DNA of 64,000 nucleotides, from positions 1 to 64,000 of the forward strand of contig CAKVEC010000007.1 in NCBI GenBank assembly GCA_934728255.1, given 5' to 3'. Positions 7,990-15,914 of this stretch are shown here, one piece after another. The stretch is from an uncultured Bacteroidales bacterium (GTDB lineage Bacteria > Bacteroidota > Bacteroidia > Bacteroidales > Paludibacteraceae). Under the pieces are notes generated by a model that worked only from the letters and a program-made list of their open reading frames with translations, did not search any database and was not told where the DNA came from. The translations under genes were made by a program, and so were the position numbers. Every line of letters starts with the position of its first letter. The stretch's first letter is position 1.

Positions 7990-8514
7990 ATGAAACGTTT
8001 TATTTTAAGCATTGTAACGATTATGGCTATTGCAAATGTGAATGCAGCCGACAAAGTGCTGGTTGCATATTTCTCTGCCACCGGCACGACGAAGGCAGTG
8101 GCAGAACAGATTGCGCTCGCTTCGGGCGGAGAACTGATGGAGATTGCACCCGTGCAACCATACACGTCTGCAGACCTGAACTGGCAGGACAAGAAGTCGC
8201 GTAGCACCGTAGAGATGAACGACGAGAGTGCACGCCCCGCCATCAAAAAGACTAAAGAGAACTTGGACGGATACAATATAGTATATGTCGGGTTCCCCGT
8301 CTGGTGGTATGTGGCACCGCGTATTATCAACACGTTCCTTGAGGCATACGATTTCAGCGGCAAGACCATTATCCCCTTTGCCACCTCGGGCGGAAGCGGC
8401 ATTGCAGGCTGCACCAAAGCCCTGCGCAAGACCTACCCCACCCTGCACATCGAGGACGGCAAACTGCTGAACTACACCTCATATGAAGAGATACAAGCGT
8501 GGGTAAAACGATAA
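7990..8514 (+). CDS. Exported flavodoxin-like protein
   Basis: A 174-residue flavodoxin-fold protein. LVAYFSATGTTKAVAEQIA (about 24-42) is the FMN phosphate-binding loop, YVGFPVWWYVAPRI (about 98-111) the isoalloxazine-stacking loop, and PFATSGGSGI the third binding segment. The first 19 residues (MKRFILSIVTIMAIANVNA) look like a signal peptide, placing it in the periplasm, which is unusual for an FMN carrier. A strong terminator follows, so with the AraC gene it forms a closed unit. Confidence 0.85.
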   Translation: MKRFILSIVTIMAIANVNAADKVLVAYFSATGTTKAVAEQIALASGGELMEIAPVQPYTSADLNWQDKKSRSTVEMNDESARPAIKKTKENLDGYNIVYVGFPVWWYVAPRIINTFLEAYDFSGKTIIPFATSGGSGIAGCTKALRKTYPTLHIEDGKLLNYTSYEEIQAWVKR

Positions 8515-8543
8515 CTCGACCATAGCCGCCTGAAGAAACAGAG

Positions 8544-8583
8544 AATATCCCCGACAATCTGCTCATTGTCGGGGATATTTTTA
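8544..8583 (+). terminator. Strong terminator after the flavodoxin gene
   Basis: AATATCCCCGACAAT pairs perfectly with ATTGTCGGGGATATT around a six-base loop and is followed by a T-tract. Confidence 0.9.
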
Positions 8584-8602
8584 TGGCAAGCCCTTGCAAA
8601 GT

Positions 8603-8633
8603 TTGCACAAACGGGATATTCTTTGTAATTTTG
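8603..8633 (+). promoter_or_regulatory. Promoter of the DUF6377 gene
   Basis: TTG (8603-8605), 20 bp, TAATTTTG (8626-8633), with the ATG 22 bases downstream. It matches the Bacteroidota primary-sigma pattern. Confidence 0.65.
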
Positions 8634-8655
8634 TACGACGAATAAGATAATCACC

Positions 8656-9942
8656 ATGAACTGGCATCTACTTCCATTGGCTTTTATTGTTCTATTGAGC
8701 GGCAATCTGTATGCTTTCGATCAACAGACAGTTGATTCCCTATTAAAAGTATTAGATAAAGAGATTGTACGCGCCGACGAGTATATCTCCCGGCGTGCAG
8801 AACAGGTAGAGAACCTGAAAACGCAATTCCGGCAGGATCCGACAGCCGAATTGGCATTCTCAATAGCCGAAGTGTATTCGCCCTATATGTGCGACTCGGC
8901 ACTGCTATATTACGAATGGGCAGAACAACTGTGCAACGGAGATGTGCCGGATTATATACAAATAGGGTTGGGAAATTGCAGACAGCGTATGTATGGGGCA
9001 GAGTCGTTATATGAGCGGCATTATACGGATGTGATTCCGCCTACGGATACACACGAATATGCCATATACGCCTACGAACAATCAGAGGCAGCCCGCAGCC
9101 AAGGAAAGGATTTGGAACGCAAAGAATGGCTGATACGCTCCGCATTGGCTGATATACGGAGCGGTATAACCGACAATGCGTCCAGTTGGATGCTGGCAGA
9201 ACTGGTATTCAACGAGGGTAAAGGCGATATAGAGCGGGCATACCGCTACATACAATACTCGCTCGCCAATGCCGCCATATTCAATGCGCGTATGCGTTTC
9301 GGACAGATAAACAAAGTGAGTCAGATTATCAGCACTGCCCACGAGCAGCAGCAGGAGCAGGCGGCACGGCGGCTGTATATTATTCTGGGTGTACTGGTTC
9401 TGATGCTGCTTTCCGTGGTGGTATTGGTAATGATTGTGGTTAGGCAGAACAGGCATCTGCACAACTTGAACAGACGGATGAAGACGGTAAACCGGTCGCT
9501 GCACGAAGCCAACAACATCAAAGAGCGATATATCTCGCTCTACTTGGCTGTGTATGCCGACAGCCTCCGGCGTATGGCGAAAATGGCTCCCAAGGCTACG
9601 GGGCAGACTTCCGCCCAATTTATGGAAGCAGAGATGCCTGCCTTCTATCACCATTTCGATACCTCTTTCCTATCTATTTATCCGGACTTTGTAGAGGAAT
9701 TTAATGCCCTGTTGCGCCCCGAAGAACGCATATACCCCGAAAAAGAAGGCACGCTCAATACCGAATTGCGGATTTTTGCGTTGATACGGTTGGGCATTGA
9801 CTCCGGAGCACGTATTGCAGAGTTGCTGTGCTACAGTGCAAACACTATCTACAACTACCGTGCGCGGGTAAAGAACCACGCCCTTTCCGACCGCGACGGT
9901 TTTGAAGACAGGGTACGGAAGATAGGCACTTTTACAGAATAA
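8656..9942 (+). CDS. TPR-transmembrane-DUF6377 regulatory protein
   Basis: A 428-residue protein. A signal peptide (residues 1-20) is followed by an exported TPR-like helical region (about 25-230), one transmembrane helix (about 243-265), a short coiled coil, and a cytoplasmic domain with conserved FYHHFDTSFLSIYPDFVEEFNALL and a C-terminal helix-turn-helix (ARIAELLCYSANTIYNYRARVKN). This is the DUF6377 architecture common in Bacteroidales, thought to be membrane-tethered transcription regulators. The target is unknown. Confidence 0.85.
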   Translation: MNWHLLPLAFIVLLSGNLYAFDQQTVDSLLKVLDKEIVRADEYISRRAEQVENLKTQFRQDPTAELAFSIAEVYSPYMCDSALLYYEWAEQLCNGDVPDYIQIGLGNCRQRMYGAESLYERHYTDVIPPTDTHEYAIYAYEQSEAARSQGKDLERKEWLIRSALADIRSGITDNASSWMLAELVFNEGKGDIERAYRYIQYSLANAAIFNARMRFGQINKVSQIISTAHEQQQEQAARRLYIILGVLVLMLLSVVVLVMIVVRQNRHLHNLNRRMKTVNRSLHEANNIKERYISLYLAVYADSLRRMAKMAPKATGQTSAQFMEAEMPAFYHHFDTSFLSIYPDFVEEFNALLRPEERIYPEKEGTLNTELRIFALIRLGIDSGARIAELLCYSANTIYNYRARVKNHALSDRDGFEDRVRKIGTFTE

Positions 9943-9999
9943 GGCAGCGATATGCTACAAGGAACGTTAATTATCGTGTAATTGAACGTTAATTCCCTG

Positions 10000-11301
10000 T
10001 TATTTTAAGCGGAGAAAGCCTATGCCGAATCGCTCTACGGCAGCCCGCTCCAGGTCTTCGCGCACAGAGGGATCGGCTATGGAAATAAGCAGTTTGGCAC
10101 GCTCCATAACCGGTCGGTTGCGCAGATAGACGATACCGTGCTCTGTGGCGATATATTGTGCCTGGAAACGGGTGGTAACCACACCGGCACCGGGCGCAAG
10201 GTGTGCCACAATCTTCGATTTGCCCTTGGTAGTGAGACTCGGAAGGGCAATAAAGCATTTGCCACCCTCCGACAAAGCGGCACCGTACATAAAATCGTGC
10301 TGACCGCCGACACCGGAGATGATGGTATCGCCAATCGAATCGGCACAGATCTGCCCTGTCAGATCCACCTCAACAGCAGAGTTAATCGCCATAGCACGCG
10401 GGTTTTGGCGTATGATCTGCGGGTCGTTGGTATAGGCTACGTCATAGATCTCCACATCCCGATTGTAATCCAGATAGTCATAGAGTTGTCGTGAACCGAG
10501 AACAAGACTGCCCACACTCTTACCCGGTCGCACTTTCTTCAGCGAGTTATCGATGACACCGCTGCGTATAAGCGGCAGTACGCCGTCGGTGATGGCCTCG
10601 GTATGCAGACCGAGATGCTTATGGTTGCGCAGGGCATTGATAACCGCATTGGGAATGCCCCCTACGCCGATCTGGAGCGTTGCGCCATCGGGTATCTCGG
10701 CGGCAATAAAATTGCCGATACGGGTATCTATATCAGAGGCAGTAGGTGTCGGCACTTCGACGAGCGGTTCGTCCACACGGCATACAGCATCCAGACGGGA
10801 AATATGTATCTTGGCATCGCCCTGCGTATGGGGCATATACCTGTTCATCTGGGCAATACGCACTTTGGCACATTCCGCTCCCGAGAAAATAATATCCGCC
10901 GAGATACCAAACGAGCACCAGCCTTCCTCATCAGGGGTACTGACTTGCATAAACGCTACATCTACAGGTATCTGCCCGCTGCGAAAGAGGAACGGCACTT
11001 CCCCCAAGAAAGCGGGAATAGTGTCTGCCACCCCCTCGCGCATAGCACGGCGAAGGTTATTCGGCACAAAGATCGACTGTGCCTTAAACGAATCCATCAG
11101 TTCGCGTTTGGCATATGGTGCATCCTCGGGATGTACCCCAAAACCGGAGATAAGGCGCACATCACGCAGTTCGGCGGCACGGTCGGTCAGTGCACGGAGC
11201 AGTGCCATCGGGATAGAGGTGGAACCTTGCACGACAATCGTATCGCCGCTTTTTACCAGTTGTACCGCCTCAGCGGCACTCATATATTGGATAGTATCCA
11301 T
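10000..11301 (-). CDS. Acetyl-CoA hydrolase / 4-hydroxybutyrate-type CoA-transferase
   Basis: A 433-residue family I CoA-transferase. The active-site segment LGLHTEAITDGVL supplies the catalytic glutamate that carries CoA as a thioester, and SGVGGQHDFMYGA is the glycine-rich CoA-binding loop. Such enzymes move CoA from an acyl-CoA to acetate or another acid, conserving the thioester energy. The start at 11301 (MDTIQYMSAAEAV) was chosen because the upstream 54 residues overlap the preceding gene region and look noncoding. It ends a leftward gene set with the aminotransferase 19 bases upstream. Confidence 0.88.
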   Translation of the reverse strand: MDTIQYMSAAEAVQLVKSGDTIVVQGSTSIPMALLRALTDRAAELRDVRLISGFGVHPEDAPYAKRELMDSFKAQSIFVPNNLRRAMREGVADTIPAFLGEVPFLFRSGQIPVDVAFMQVSTPDEEGWCSFGISADIIFSGAECAKVRIAQMNRYMPHTQGDAKIHISRLDAVCRVDEPLVEVPTPTASDIDTRIGNFIAAEIPDGATLQIGVGGIPNAVINALRNHKHLGLHTEAITDGVLPLIRSGVIDNSLKKVRPGKSVGSLVLGSRQLYDYLDYNRDVEIYDVAYTNDPQIIRQNPRAMAINSAVEVDLTGQICADSIGDTIISGVGGQHDFMYGAALSEGGKCFIALPSLTTKGKSKIVAHLAPGAGVVTTRFQAQYIATEHGIVYLRNRPVMERAKLLISIADPSVREDLERAAVERFGIGFLRLK

Positions 11302-11320
11302 GGTATTATAAGTTAACAGG

Positions 11321-12646
11321 TTATTGGTTTTGATAGTCGCGATGAAAAGCAGCGAGGCGGCGGTCGAGTTCATCATACTGGTCATCGCGAATGGAAGAAG
11401 CACAGCCGCGCATCCCTTCCCGTGCGGCACCCGTACTGCCGAGGGCGATGGCAGAAACGCCATAGTAGATGAGTTTGTTTAGGAGTTGTTCGCCTGTCCA
11501 GTCCTTGTAGCCGAAAGTAAAGAAGAATCCATCACCGACCTCTTTGCCGTCCGCATCACGGTCATAGACAATATGGAAGCCGTTGCGGAGCATTATCTCT
11601 TTGATTTTGGCAGCACGGCGGGCATACTCGCGGGTATGCTCCACGAAACGGATATTTCCCTGACACGCCGCGCGGAACATAGCCGCCATAGCGAATTGTA
11701 CGGAGTGGGTAACGCCCGAGGAGAGACTATAAAGGATGATATACACAAAGTTGCGCAGGAACTGCCCGTCGTTGCCGTAACGCTCCGCCAATGCGGGGAA
11801 ACAGCGATGGGCAAGCACAGGGTTCATCGCCACGATGGCACCACGTTGACCGGCGTAAGAGAACATTTTTGAGCAGGAAATCATGTGGACACAGTTGTTG
11901 GTATAGCGTCCTACAGAAGGCTGGAAAGGCGGTTCGTAGGGAGTACCACGTCTCTCGCGGAAGTCCATATTGAGATATGCCAGATCCTCGATCACCAGCA
12001 CATTGTACTTGGTAGCCAAGCGCCCGATGATCTCCAGTTCACGTTCCGTCAAGCACATCCACGAGGGGTTGTTGGGGTTGGAAAAGAGCATAGCCGCGAT
12101 ACGGCCTGTCTTGAAATGGCGTTCCAGTTCCGCCTCCAATGCATCCCCGCGGAAATCCGCTACATCGAAGCAGTCCACGCGTACACCGATGACCTTGCAT
12201 TGCTGTTTCTGAACCGGGAAACAAGGGTCAATAAAAAGAACGGTATCACGGTCTTTGTCAAGTTGGGACATTGTCAGATTGAGGGCAAAAGCCGCCTGCA
12301 TGCTTCCGACGGTAGGCACAATACAATCGTCGGGTATATCCAGTCCGACGAATGCACGGACAAACTCGCTGCCCCAATGCTTCACTTCGGGAATACCGGT
12401 GATAACAGGATAATGGGCGGCATAGCCGTTGAGCAGCGCCTGATGCTCGGCTTCGATACCGATCTGCTCGGCAGGCAGACCGGGTTCGCCCAACTCCATG
12501 TGGATAAACTCCTCGCCGGTAGCGCGCTCGATGTCTTTGACTACGCCCACGAGTTGGCGGATAGAGGCATTGCCGAGTTCGTGTGCATTACGCAGACCGA
12601 AATCCATACAGGTCTGATCAACCAATTGTTTGTCTAAGGGAAACAT
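11321..12646 (-). CDS. PLP-dependent class I/II aminotransferase
   Basis: A 441-residue fold-type I aminotransferase. SNPNNPSW is the substrate/cofactor-binding turn, VIEDLAYLNMDF holds the Asp that contacts the pyridine nitrogen, and ISCSKMFSYAGQRGA contains the Schiff-base lysine. It would convert an amino acid into a 2-oxoacid, the substrate type of the korAB enzyme encoded leftward from 18811. The start is MFPLDKQ at 12646; nine more in-frame residues upstream are encoded by a heptamer repeat (12655-12682). A full promoter lies at 12734-12765. Confidence 0.88.
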   Translation of the reverse strand: MFPLDKQLVDQTCMDFGLRNAHELGNASIRQLVGVVKDIERATGEEFIHMELGEPGLPAEQIGIEAEHQALLNGYAAHYPVITGIPEVKHWGSEFVRAFVGLDIPDDCIVPTVGSMQAAFALNLTMSQLDKDRDTVLFIDPCFPVQKQQCKVIGVRVDCFDVADFRGDALEAELERHFKTGRIAAMLFSNPNNPSWMCLTERELEIIGRLATKYNVLVIEDLAYLNMDFRERRGTPYEPPFQPSVGRYTNNCVHMISCSKMFSYAGQRGAIVAMNPVLAHRCFPALAERYGNDGQFLRNFVYIILYSLSSGVTHSVQFAMAAMFRAACQGNIRFVEHTREYARRAAKIKEIMLRNGFHIVYDRDADGKEVGDGFFFTFGYKDWTGEQLLNKLIYYGVSAIALGSTGAAREGMRGCASSIRDDQYDELDRRLAAFHRDYQNQ

Positions 12647-12654
12647 ATTCAAGT

Positions 12655-12682
12655 AACAATTAAGAATTAACAATTAATATGC
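12655..12682 (-). repeat. Heptamer repeat in the aminotransferase leader
   Basis: Plus-strand units AACAATT, AAGAATT, AACAATT, AATATGC lie 9-36 bases before the aminotransferase start codon. Confidence 0.65.
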
Positions 12683-12733
12683 ATAGAGGGCACGTTTCAT
12701 TGTCGGGTGTGTATTCGTGGTTTGTTTGTGCGG

Positions 12734-12765
12734 CAAAGGTAGTGAAATTATTCGGGTTTTGCAAA
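12734..12765 (-). promoter_or_regulatory. Promoter of the aminotransferase/CoA-transferase genes
   Basis: On the minus strand TTTG (12762-12765), 20 bp, TACCTTTG (12734-12741): an exact match to the Bacteroidota consensus, about 88 bases before the start codon. Confidence 0.75.
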
Positions 12766-12801
12766 TAGAGATGGATTTTTATCTTTTACAGAAAGGATTT
12801 T

Positions 12802-13040
12802 TATGCAGTTTTTATGCATAAAAAAAATGAATAACATGCATAAAAAGGAGTGTTATCCTACGCAAAAAAGCCTATTCTTTCTAATAAGGGGTTCTACTCA
12901 GCCCACAGGGCTTCGTGTCGCTTCGGCGCTCAATGTGCTACGCACATCCGCCTTACGCTTCACCTTTCTACGTCTTTTCTACGTAATGGGTATTATGGAG
13001 TATAGGAGTTGCATACACTGCATATTTTCTGCATAAAAAA
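12802..13040. repeat. Dispersed intergenic element R1, copy 1, interrupted by R2
   Basis: Sequence from 12802-12883 and 12964-13040 matches 49570-49740: a TGCATAAAA-rich left end, AAAAGCCTATTCTTTCTA, 11-bp TTTCTACGTCT units, GTATTATGGAGTATAGGAG-like sequence and a TGCATAAAAA right end. The middle (12884-12963) is a different 80-bp element (R2). Both R1 copies sit directly beyond the terminator of a leftward gene. No open frame here looks coding. Confidence 0.75.
12884..12963 (+). repeat. Dispersed 80-bp element R2, copy 1
   Basis: ATAAGGGGTTCTACTCAGCC through CTTACGCTTCAC. It matches 58733-58812 at 70 of 80 positions with no gaps. Here it interrupts element R1 inside its TTTCTA repeat. Confidence 0.85.
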
Positions 13041-13064
13041 TGCGGGCTCAAGAAGCCCGCATCG
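13035..13064 (-). terminator. Terminator of the DUF262-HNH gene
   Basis: On the minus strand ATGCGGGCT pairs with AGCCCGCAT and is followed by TTTTTTATGC. It closes the methyltransferase/nuclease cassette. Confidence 0.85.
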
Positions 13065-13120
13065 GAAACACCAGTTTAACGTGAGTACCCTAATCATATA
13101 GAAAAGACGCAAATACTCTC

Positions 13121-14296
13121 TTATTTATTCCCTTTCGCACGATTGTGTGTTTGGCAGAGCATCTGGCAGTTGCTGATGTCGGTGGCTCCGCCTTTCGACC
13201 ACGCCGCTACGTGATCGGCATCCATCTCGCCGAGTTTCCAGATCTTCGTCCGCGTCGCTTTCACAGAGGACAGCGCACACAGCGGACAGTTCGACACGCC
13301 CGCAGCCTTCGCCTCCGCCGTTTGGCGGGAATAGACCGTTTTCTTGGTCGGTTCATCGAAGCAGCGCACCTCCAGCAACCGCGTATCCTTGCACCCGCCG
13401 AGGATATACTCAAAAATGCCCCGCTTGTTTTTCACGTAGTAGTCCTCATACAGCCGCCTTTGCTCCTCCGCCACCTGCTGCGGGTCGTAGGGCGTAGCGT
13501 GATACCGCTCATACAGGTCGCCCCACGGCAGTCCGCACATTTCTTTCTCCACGTTGCGGAACACCCCTTTTGCCCAATCAAGTACCGAATTGAAATACAC
13601 CTGCATCTCGCTGATGTCCGCTTGGTCACGGTGGGTCGCCATATAGTCCGCCACATGCCCGCGGCTCACCCACTCCAGCGCCATATGCAGGAAATCCTGC
13701 CGCCGCACGTTGCCGCGGATATACGCCGTCCATTTGGAGATGTTCGCATTCTGCGAATTGGAGAACACCTCCTTCGCCCGCGTTACAAACCGCCCGCTAT
13801 ACACGGCGTTCAGTATCTCCTGCTCGTTGAGCGGAATACCCGCGATGTTGATGGTCTTGAACCACTCCTTTATGTCGCTCTCCTCGCCCTCGCACACATA
13901 CACCAGCAGTTCGGTATGCAGTATCTTCTGCTGCTTGTCGGCGGGCAGGCTGTCGAAATACTGCTCCATACCGTGCTCGTCCATAATGGAAAATTTCTTT
14001 TTTAGAAATCGCCCGAGCGAGGTGATACGCTGCTGCCCGTCCAGCACCTCCAGTTGCCCCGTCTCGCGCACGCGGTTGAAATAAATCAAGCCTAGCGGGT
14101 AGCCCCGCAGTACGCTCTCAATCACTGCCACCTCTTTCGCACCGCTCTGCTCGGAGTAGAGGTAATTGCGTTGGTACTCGGGCTGTATGGTCAGCCTGCC
14201 CGCCAGCCCGAACAAGCCCTTTCCTTCCGCCTCGTTGTAGGTGAAGCCCTCGCATATCCGCTCCACCGTAAAGGTCTGTAATTCCGTTGTCATCAT
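13121..14296 (-). CDS. DUF262 (GmrS/ParB-like) protein with C-terminal HNH nuclease
   Basis: A 391-residue fusion. The N-terminal DUF262 domain shows IQPEYQRNYLY (about 38-47) and LEVLDGQQRITSLG (about 82-95); in GmrSD-type systems the DGQQR motif belongs to a nucleotide-dependent ParB-like fold. The C-terminus is an HNH nuclease of McrA type: CPLC (337-340), DADHVAAW (359-366) and CQMLCQTHNRAKGNK, giving paired cysteines plus the catalytic histidine and the terminal His/Asn. It lies 177 bases downstream of an EcoRI-family methyltransferase in the same direction. I infer a restriction partner; a GmrSD/BrxU-like type IV enzyme is the alternative. Confidence 0.85.
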   Translation of the reverse strand: MMTTELQTFTVERICEGFTYNEAEGKGLFGLAGRLTIQPEYQRNYLYSEQSGAKEVAVIESVLRGYPLGLIYFNRVRETGQLEVLDGQQRITSLGRFLKKKFSIMDEHGMEQYFDSLPADKQQKILHTELLVYVCEGEESDIKEWFKTINIAGIPLNEQEILNAVYSGRFVTRAKEVFSNSQNANISKWTAYIRGNVRRQDFLHMALEWVSRGHVADYMATHRDQADISEMQVYFNSVLDWAKGVFRNVEKEMCGLPWGDLYERYHATPYDPQQVAEEQRRLYEDYYVKNKRGIFEYILGGCKDTRLLEVRCFDEPTKKTVYSRQTAEAKAAGVSNCPLCALSSVKATRTKIWKLGEMDADHVAAWSKGGATDISNCQMLCQTHNRAKGNK

Positions 14297-14417
14297 ATTC
14301 TTTGTCCTCCGTTAATTACCGTTAATTATTCGTCCCCACACTGCCCCTGTCTTCAAAAAGTGCTTTTTGTTAAGATTTCCGTCCCTGCCGTCCCTTGCAT
14401 AAAACCGCGCAAATCAG

Positions 14418-14461
14418 CATAGGATGCGCATAGGATAGTTATAGGATAGGCTACCCATAAA
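14418..14461 (-). repeat. 11-bp TATAGGAT-type repeats before the DUF262 gene
   Basis: Units CATAGGATGCG, CATAGGATAGT, TATAGGATAGG and CTACCCATAAA, each 11 bp, lie between the methyltransferase stop and the DUF262 start. A related seven-unit array is at 42751-42827. Confidence 0.7.
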
Positions 14462-14473
14462 AAGTGTCAAATT

Positions 14474-15487
14474 TTAAGATCGCTTCTTGCGGATAAATAC
14501 TCGGCTATACATTCTTACTCCGTTTACATACCCACGCCCTTTGGACAGGTTCAAGTCATACTCGTTTCCCACTATATCAAACTGTTCGGGACAGTATTTG
14601 TCCAAAAATGAAATAGGCACGCCCATAACGCCCTCGTAGTCAGATGGGATAGCGTCCGTAAATGGCACCTCTATCGCATCATAATTGTCATACCGCTGAT
14701 ACCCGATGCCTTTAATCTCCTTGTGGCGACTATACATAATGTTATCTTCCATTGTCATTAGTTGCATAGGGGTATGGCGATGACCATTATCCAAATCGGT
14801 GTACCAACAGGTATTGCCCATTTTCTGTGCACCGCCATCCATAGTGGTATAAGTACGTGCGCCGCTACTTACACCTAACCATATTTTATTCTCCTTGATT
14901 AGCGGAAATATCTCTTTATAGGTAATGGCGTTCATATTCCCGATGATGAGAAACTGTTTTCCACCATCCATTATCCATTGTACGAACTCGCGGAACAGCG
15001 AAAACGGCGGATTGGTGATGATTATATCCGCTTCGTCCCGCAGGCGCGTAACCTCCTCGCTGCGGAAATCGCCGTCGTCCTCCATATAATGCCACTCGAG
15101 GTCATCGATGTCAATTCTGCCGTTGCGATTGGTGTCGTGTGTAAGGGTAAAAATCTTGCCTTTGATACGCGTTTTGTCTGCGTCATAGAGCGGGTTGGCA
15201 GTCTCAAAGAGTGTGGGCTGCCAATCGGTTTTATACTTTTTGCTTTCGATGGCGTAACTGGTGGAAATCAGTTTGCGCAACCCGAAGTACGCAAAGTTTT
15301 TCGCAAAGAATTTGGTAAAGTTGCTCCATTCGGGGTCGTCGCACGGCAGCAGAATAGTCTTGCCCCGAAACACATCGGGATTGTATTCGATGTAGGCATT
15401 CACTTCCTTTTGAATGTCCGCATACTGCGTGTAGAACTCATCGTTTTTAGCCTGCTTCGCCTGACCGAGATTGCTGTTTTTCGCCAT
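14474..15487 (-). CDS. EcoRI-family adenine-specific DNA methyltransferase
   Basis: A 337-residue methyltransferase. The catalytic motif NPPF (159-162) is of the N6-adenine type and LLPCDDPEWSNF (about 46-57) is the family's S-adenosylmethionine-binding motif I region; the opening with ANDEFYTQ-like sequence is typical of the EcoRI-modification family. A segment rich in D/N (about 118-131) resembles an EF-hand loop and may be a family insert. The start MAKNSNLG at 15487 follows an AT-rich repeat region. The next gene downstream encodes the DUF262-HNH protein, so the pair looks like a restriction-modification cassette. Confidence 0.9.
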   Translation of the reverse strand: MAKNSNLGQAKQAKNDEFYTQYADIQKEVNAYIEYNPDVFRGKTILLPCDDPEWSNFTKFFAKNFAYFGLRKLISTSYAIESKKYKTDWQPTLFETANPLYDADKTRIKGKIFTLTHDTNRNGRIDIDDLEWHYMEDDGDFRSEEVTRLRDEADIIITNPPFSLFREFVQWIMDGGKQFLIIGNMNAITYKEIFPLIKENKIWLGVSSGARTYTTMDGGAQKMGNTCWYTDLDNGHRHTPMQLMTMEDNIMYSRHKEIKGIGYQRYDNYDAIEVPFTDAIPSDYEGVMGVPISFLDKYCPEQFDIVGNEYDLNLSKGRGYVNGVRMYSRVFIRKKRS

Positions 15488-15557
15488 ATAGATTGATAGT
15501 TGTGCAATGCTATCAATCTGCTGCCGAGGGAGAAACGAGAGCCACAGGCACTAAAAA

Positions 15558-15750
15558 AGTGCGAACTCTTTTTCGCACTCACAGGAAGTCCCGGAAAGAA
15601 AAACCTGCTGATAGTCCAAAAAGTCCACACCAAGAAGCGTGAATTACTGACTATCAATAGGACTTTCCAAAAAGAAACTCCTTGTTTGTGCGTTTTGCTA
15701 CCCTCTTTCAGAGAAATAGTTTTTCCGGGACTTTTTCTTTGAGTGCGAAA
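15558..15750. repeat. MITE-like inverted-repeat element
   Basis: The arms 15571-15600 and 15721-15750 are imperfect inverted repeats of about 30 bp (TTTCGCACTC ... GAGTGCGAAA, both with a TCCCGGAAA-type core). An inner inverted pair TGATAGTC/GACTATCA lies at about 15609-15616 and 15649-15656. A further hairpin AGTGCGAA/TTCGCACT sits at 15558-15579. No transposase is present. It occupies most of the 427-base gap upstream of the methyltransferase. Confidence 0.65.
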
Positions 15751-15914
15751 TAATAGCAAATGCTGTTAGAAATATGTCATGTTATTATATCGAGGGTGCC
15801 ACTGCACCCGAGAAATAATAACTTATATATTTTGCATCGCCTGCCGATGCCGGTTTACATAAGCGATTTAATTTATTTGATTGATTTATATCATTGTTGC
15901 CTATTGTGCCATTC

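Noticed and set aside
12803..13036. 77-codon frame in the gap before the DUF262 terminator
   Set aside because: It coincides with dispersed elements R1 and R2; the R2 copy at 58733 is in a different coding context, so translation is unlikely.
15500..15742. 80-codon frame in the gap upstream of the methyltransferase
   Set aside because: It lies almost wholly in the inverted-repeat element and its composition reflects that structure.
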